Below, in pieces: positions 59,787 through 64,000 of a DNA stretch of 64,000 nucleotides. The notes under the pieces were generated by a model. It saw only the letters and a program-made list of their open reading frames with translations. It searched no databases and was not told where the DNA came from. Made by a program: the position numbers and the translations under genes. Source of the stretch: Symbiodinium natans (Eukaryota; Sar; Dinophyceae; Suessiales; Symbiodiniaceae); the NCBI GenBank assembly GCA_905221605.1, contig CAJNDS010000485.1, positions 62,001 to 126,000 on the forward strand. Reading direction: 5' to 3'. Within the stretch, counting starts at the first letter, position 1. Each line of letters opens with the position of its first letter.

Positions 59787-62700
59787 ATGGCACCCTGCCA
59801 GCGATGCCGCGTGGGAAACAGGAGTGGACGAGGACAGGGATGGTGCAGCAACCCACAATGCCGCCAAGCCGAAAAGGAAGAGCGGTTCGCCCAGCAGAGC
59901 GCAGAGAAAAGAGCTCGGCAGCAAGAGCGAGCAGCACAAGGAGCAGGCAGCCGTGGACCTGTTTCTATTGCAATGAGCATGCGAGGAAAGAAGCGTGAGC
60001 TGCAGGCCAAGAGGGCGGAGGAGGGAGTGGGCAGCCGTGGACCCATGCCTGGCTCAGGGGGACGCCCAGAAGAAGCAGAAAGTGAACGGACACAGAGGCG
60101 CGAGCTGCAGGCTGAGAGGGCGGAGGAGGGAGTGGGCAGCCGTGGACCCATGCCTGGCTCAGGGGGACGCCCAGAAGAAGCAGAAAGTGAACGGACACAG
60201 AGGCGTGAGCTGCAGACCGAGAGGGCCAAGGAGGGAGTGGGCAGCCGTGGACCCATGCCTGGCTCAGGGGGACGCCCAGAAGAAGCAGAAAGTGAACGGA
60301 CACAGAGGCGTGAGCTGCAGGCCGAGAGGGCCAAGGAGGGAGTGGGCAGCCGTGGACCCATGCCTGGCTCAGGGGGACGCCCAGAAGAAGCAGAAAGTGA
60401 ACGGAAACAGAGGCGTGAGCTGCAGGCCGAGAGGGCCAAGGAGGGAGTGGGCAGCCGTGGGCCCAAGCCTGAGGAAGACAGCTATCGAACACACAGGCGC
60501 GAGCTGCAGGCCGAGAGGACCGAGGAGGGCATGGGTAGCCGCGGGCCAAAGCCTGTTGCAACAGAGCTCCAGCAGCAAGGCTATCCCTTTCCAGACGAGG
60601 ATGTGCTGAGTCCCGAACGTGCACAGGCCGACTACCATGCCTTCACTCGAAGCTGGGGAAGGTTCGGATTGTCCAGGATATGTGAGGAATGCCGAATCTT
60701 CACGACAGGCAAGTACTGCAGACCGGCCAAATCGACAGGAAAGATGTTGTGCAAGGATTGTCGAGAAAAGATTGCCAAGATCCTCTTTCCGATCCTGCCA
60801 CCCATCCCGGAGGCGCTCCAACATCTCCAGCCCATCGAGCAGCACCTGATCGCCATGGCCCGAATCTCCCAAGTGTTGCTCGACAAGCTACCTTCGGGCG
60901 GCCCGAGCGCTCAATGGGGCCGAATGTATGCAGTGCTGGTGGACGACCCCTTCATCTGCGACGTCCTGGAAGGAGCCACACTTGAGGAAGACGGCACCGT
61001 CCTGGTGGAAGGAGTGCAGGGCAAGACCGCTTCCCCAGCTCGTCTCGACTGCTTACACAAGGCCTTGCAAGAGCTGAAAACGCAGCACCGCCTCTACCAG
61101 GCAAACCCGGCAGTGGACAGAGCCTTGACAAGAATGGAAAGCATCCTGGCTGGAAAAGCGCAGCCATGCACAAGCGCAGCAGCAACGACAGCCCACGAAG
61201 CCTCCCAAGAGCGCCAAACGGGGGAGTCCGGTGGCTCACACTCCTCGGCCTTGGGGGGCGAAGCGCAACACTCGGAAGACGCAGTGGCCTCTGTTGAAAC
61301 GATGGAAGAGAAGGAAGACAAGCTGCAGATGACGTACCTGATCCCCAAAGAGCTGAAAGCGCCCAGAGCGGAAACCGTGGAGCTACAGAAAGCCCGGGGC
61401 ACGGCGGAGCTCACTGACGACATGGACGTGAAGTTCTTCCCACACCTATTTTCCACGGGCACAGGCGGATGGCAGAATGGATATGGCAGCTTCTCCCAGT
61501 ACGCTCGCAAGCGTCTTCTCGGCTCGGACCCGCGTTTCGAGTCATCACCGGCCTACATCATGTGGCTTCTCGAAATGCACCTGAAGAAGCGTCTCTCCGG
61601 CAACATCAATGTGAGGATCGGCAACCAGCAGGCTCCAGGTGGGAAGACCAAATACCAAGAGGGCAAAGGTCAGGTGTTTACAGCCCTGAGGGACATCCCC
61701 GGCACCAGCTCATACGTCTACGCAAAGAAGAACGTTGCGCTGAACATGTATGAGCAACTGGGAGTGCCCAAGTTTTTCATGACGCTCTCCTGTCATGCCC
61801 GGCAACCCGACATCCTGATCGCAGTCATCACAGCCCGGCTCCTACGGCTGCATCCTGAGAGGCCGCCGGAAGAGCTTGAGCGCCAAGCCGCGGAGATACT
61901 GCAGTGCTATCAAGCCGACGTGAAATTCACGTGGGACGGCCTGTCGCCAAACCAGCTCTGCAATCAGCACCCTGCCATCGTAGCGCGACAGTTCATGCAC
62001 CAGCTGACCCAGTTGATGTATTGGCTATCTGCCGAGCACGACGCCAAGACCCACCTTCACGAGGATGCAGATGCCGAGGATGAGCCGGAGAGAACGCCAC
62101 ACAAAGCAGAGGATGATTTCGTCCAGGCGCCAGCTACAGACTCTGCAGGCCAGCACCGCGGGGTCCGCAAGGAGCGCCCGCCGTTCAAGGTCGTGGATTA
62201 CCTCATCCGCATCGAGTGGCAAAAGAGGGGCTATCCGCATGCTCACATCCTGCTCTGGGTGCTGGAATGGGAGAAGCCCAACCAAAAGGCGAAGGTCCCG
62301 TCCGAAAACGAGGAGACAGAAGCAAAGCCGCAAGGTCCCGACTGGTCGGATGAGGAGGCCATGGACAATTTCACCCCTACGTGTGCTGAGGACTGGAGCG
62401 ATAAATACATCGTCACCAAAAGTCCGGGCAGTTGGCGCAAGTCCACGAAAGTTTCGTCCCGGGACAAGGAGCTCAACGCAAAACTGGCCGAATTCCTGGT
62501 GCACAAGCACACCGAATATTGCGGCATCAAGACGGACGGCGCTTGCCGTTTTGGATTTCCGCACGGCCCAGAAGAGCGGACCAGGCGCAGAAGCTCTCAG
62601 GAGAAGTACGCCAATAGCCGCTGGAAAAGCAGCCTCGCCACGAGACGGGTAGAGTCCGACAAGATGATGGGCCAGTACAACATCAAGATCCTCCGGCGGT

Positions 62701-64000
62701 GGCGGGCCAGCATGGACCTCCAAGTGATCTGCGAGTTGACAAGCGCCAGCCGCTACATTCTCGGCTACGCTTTGAAATCGGAGCAGGACCAGGAGGCGCA
62801 GCGGCGCATGGAGAGGATCGTTGCCAGCCTTACCTCCAGCAACGCAGATGGCGCCGGCCTCGGTAACCAGCAGATCTACAAGGCCGCGCACGCAGCGCTG
62901 CAGGGCAGGACCACATCCACTTTTGAAGCGTGCCACCTGCTGTTGGGATTCCCCATCGTCGAGTTCTCCAGAGACAACGAATGGATCCAAGTGGGACCTC
63001 CCGAGACGTGGACCCTGTCGGTGCCCAAGTCCGAGGAGAGCAGGGCCCTGCAACGACCGGACAGCTATCGTCGCAGCAAGCTGGATCGAGATGGATACAT
63101 GCCCGCGGCGCAACGCTGGTACCGAGAGATGCAGAAGGCCTTCAGCGAGCAAGAGGTGGAAATTCCCGTGGAAGGTGGCATGCCCACGACGTGTCAATTC
63201 CGGGACGTGAACTTCCTGGACTTTTGCGCGGCCTTCAAGTACATTGGTGTAGATTTCCCGCAGCCACGGAAGCGCCCGGCCATAGTGGCCTACCGCAATT
63301 TCAGCCCCGACCAGGAGCCAGAAGCCTTTTACTACTCCAGACTGATGCTGTACACTGTGTGGAAAGATCCGGGAGATTGGCTGCGAGACGAGGACAATGG
63401 CAGTCACGCTGCAGCCTTTCGGCGCCTCGCCCAGGATGTCGGTGGCCACCCAGACTTCCTCCGGTCGAAGTGCTTCCCACAAATGGACGGAACCGTGAAC
63501 GCTGCTCGGAAGTTGCAGGCCGTCCAAGCCGCCATGTACATGAGAGCACGGATGCATCCGGCACACTTGCGGGATGGCTGGGCCAATAGCAAGGTGGCCC
63601 AAGACAACTACGAGGACTCTTTGAAGATTCTCGAGGCACTGAAGGAGCGGCACGGGGACGACATAGACTTCGTGGCGCCAGACCACGTGCCAACAGGCGC
63701 GCCTGGCGACGCCTTCGCGCCGGTTGAGGAAGGCGAGGAATCCTTCGACCTGCTCACTGTGCAAAACCCGAGCCCAACAACAGAGCACCAATGCCGAGCC
63801 ATGAAGTACATCATCCACTCCGCCTTGAAGCCAACCTCCAAGGATGCTCATGATCCCGATCGCCTCCACATGCTGTTGCATGGGCCAGGTGGTTGCGGCA
63901 AGTCTGTCGTGGTGCGGGCCGCGGCCCACATGATCCGACAGAGCGGCGTCGGGGTGATCATCGCGGCGCCCACTGGAGTGGCTGCCTGGAACATCAACGG
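59787..64000 (+). CDS. Helitron-like Rep/Pif1 helicase (3' end beyond window)
   Basis: A continuous frame of at least 1,404 codons running off the right edge. The ATG at 59787 lies in GCCATGG context, with an in-frame TAG upstream at 59745. Seen in order: an N-terminal Cys cluster (C4, C7, C20, C25); a Gln/Arg/Glu-rich linker; about 35-residue repeats (73-250); a second Cys-rich motif (C299, C302, C311, C322, C325); a region resembling Helitron_like_N (about 550-670, starting FFPHLFSTGTGGW); the HUH motif GYPHAHILLW (H818, H820); the two-tyrosine motif YILGYALK (Y990, Y994, K997); Walker A GPGGCGKS (1366-1373); and a Pif1-type APTGVAA. HUH plus two tyrosines plus Pif1 helicase is the hallmark of Helitron rolling-circle transposases, which nick and unwind DNA. 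No frameshift or stop was seen, so it may be recently active. The helicase remainder and element ends are not visible. Confidence 0.9.
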   Translation, partial: MAPCQRCRVGNRSGRGQGWCSNPQCRQAEKEERFAQQSAEKRARQQERAAQGAGSRGPVSIAMSMRGKKRELQAKRAEEGVGSRGPMPGSGGRPEEAESERTQRRELQAERAEEGVGSRGPMPGSGGRPEEAESERTQRRELQTERAKEGVGSRGPMPGSGGRPEEAESERTQRRELQAERAKEGVGSRGPMPGSGGRPEEAESERKQRRELQAERAKEGVGSRGPKPEEDSYRTHRRELQAERTEEGMGSRGPKPVATELQQQGYPFPDEDVLSPERAQADYHAFTRSWGRFGLSRICEECRIFTTGKYCRPAKSTGKMLCKDCREKIAKILFPILPPIPEALQHLQPIEQHLIAMARISQVLLDKLPSGGPSAQWGRMYAVLVDDPFICDVLEGATLEEDGTVLVEGVQGKTASPARLDCLHKALQELKTQHRLYQANPAVDRALTRMESILAGKAQPCTSAAATTAHEASQERQTGESGGSHSSALGGEAQHSEDAVASVETMEEKEDKLQMTYLIPKELKAPRAETVELQKARGTAELTDDMDVKFFPHLFSTGTGGWQNGYGSFSQYARKRLLGSDPRFESSPAYIMWLLEMHLKKRLSGNINVRIGNQQAPGGKTKYQEGKGQVFTALRDIPGTSSYVYAKKNVALNMYEQLGVPKFFMTLSCHARQPDILIAVITARLLRLHPERPPEELERQAAEILQCYQADVKFTWDGLSPNQLCNQHPAIVARQFMHQLTQLMYWLSAEHDAKTHLHEDADAEDEPERTPHKAEDDFVQAPATDSAGQHRGVRKERPPFKVVDYLIRIEWQKRGYPHAHILLWVLEWEKPNQKAKVPSENEETEAKPQGPDWSDEEAMDNFTPTCAEDWSDKYIVTKSPGSWRKSTKVSSRDKELNAKLAEFLVHKHTEYCGIKTDGACRFGFPHGPEERTRRRSSQEKYANSRWKSSLATRRVESDKMMGQYNIKILRRWRASMDLQVICELTSASRYILGYALKSEQDQEAQRRMERIVASLTSSNADGAGLGNQQIYKAAHAALQGRTTSTFEACHLLLGFPIVEFSRDNEWIQVGPPETWTLSVPKSEESRALQRPDSYRRSKLDRDGYMPAAQRWYREMQKAFSEQEVEIPVEGGMPTTCQFRDVNFLDFCAAFKYIGVDFPQPRKRPAIVAYRNFSPDQEPEAFYYSRLMLYTVWKDPGDWLRDEDNGSHAAAFRRLAQDVGGHPDFLRSKCFPQMDGTVNAARKLQAVQAAMYMRARMHPAHLRDGWANSKVAQDNYEDSLKILEALKERHGDDIDFVAPDHVPTGAPGDAFAPVEEGEESFDLLTVQNPSPTTEHQCRAMKYIIHSALKPTSKDAHDPDRLHMLLHGPGGCGKSVVVRAAAHMIRQSGVGVIIAAPTGVAAWNIN
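60003..60590 (+). repeat. 105-bp in-frame repeats inside the Helitron-like gene
   Basis: Four units of exactly 105 bp start at 60003, 60108, 60213 and 60318, followed by an 84-bp unit at 60423 and a partial one at 60507. Each codes for a 35-residue unit beginning LQAERAEEGVGSRGPMPGSG and ending with a charged RPEEAESERTQRRE segment. The low divergence between units indicates recent expansion. All keep the frame. Confidence 0.92.

Noticed and set aside
62025..63929. 634-codon minus-strand ORF
   Set aside because: Lies entirely opposite the Helitron-like coding frame, which has clear domain motifs. It is an antisense shadow.

Overview
The window looks like nuclear DNA of a dinoflagellate, most like a Symbiodiniaceae-type genome. 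The evidence is indirect: five head-to-tail, intronless, near-identical elongation factor 2 (eEF2) genes; a degenerate CCCTAAA (TTTAGGG-type) block; long satellite arrays; a Helitron-like Rep/helicase gene; and large stretches with no recognisable gene. No prokaryotic signals (Shine-Dalgarno sites, operons, tRNA clusters) were seen. No spliced-leader gene was found, so the taxonomic call is an inference.

Layout. 1-3.2 kb: G-rich simple repeats, a 50-bp tandem array ending in an inverted copy, and a segment bounded by long inverted repeats. 3.2-4.6 kb: two decayed coding remnants on opposite strands, one resembling a modular virus tail-fibre-like protein (minus) and one a retroelement integrase (plus). 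4.6-20.0 kb: a largely geneless stretch with only microsatellites and a small fold-back. 20.08-34.14 kb: the eEF2 array, five plus-strand copies of 2,517 bp each encoding 838 residues, separated by 335-403 bp.

34.4-48.7 kb: two very AT-rich domains enclosing an 8.5-kb, strongly strand-asymmetric G-rich satellite. The second AT-rich domain contains a 16-bp minisatellite with a 565-bp MITE-like insertion at its end. 48.75-49.5 kb: an array of GATAGGGG/CCCCTATC motifs beside telomere-like CCCTAAA repeats. 49.86-56.95 kb: an 87-bp satellite organised in three-monomer higher-order units, whose minus strand reads as a 29-residue repeat. 57.5-58.44 kb: five exact-length 180-bp repeats with small hairpins.

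58.44-64 kb: an orphan coiled-coil ORF, then a Helitron-like protein of at least 1,404 residues with Cys-rich motifs, internal 35-residue repeats, a Helitron_like_N region, an HUH motif, a two-tyrosine motif and a Pif1-type Walker A motif; it runs off the right edge.

The eEF2 array is the only evident housekeeping function, and array multiplication fits the usual dinoflagellate way of raising expression. The rest is mobile or structural DNA. No defence system, CRISPR array or biosynthetic cluster was recognised. The strongest leads are the recombination-mosaic eEF2 array, the AT/G-rich/telomere-like domain between the plus-strand array and the next genes, the intact-looking Helitron, and the MITE-like element with matching 25-bp ends.
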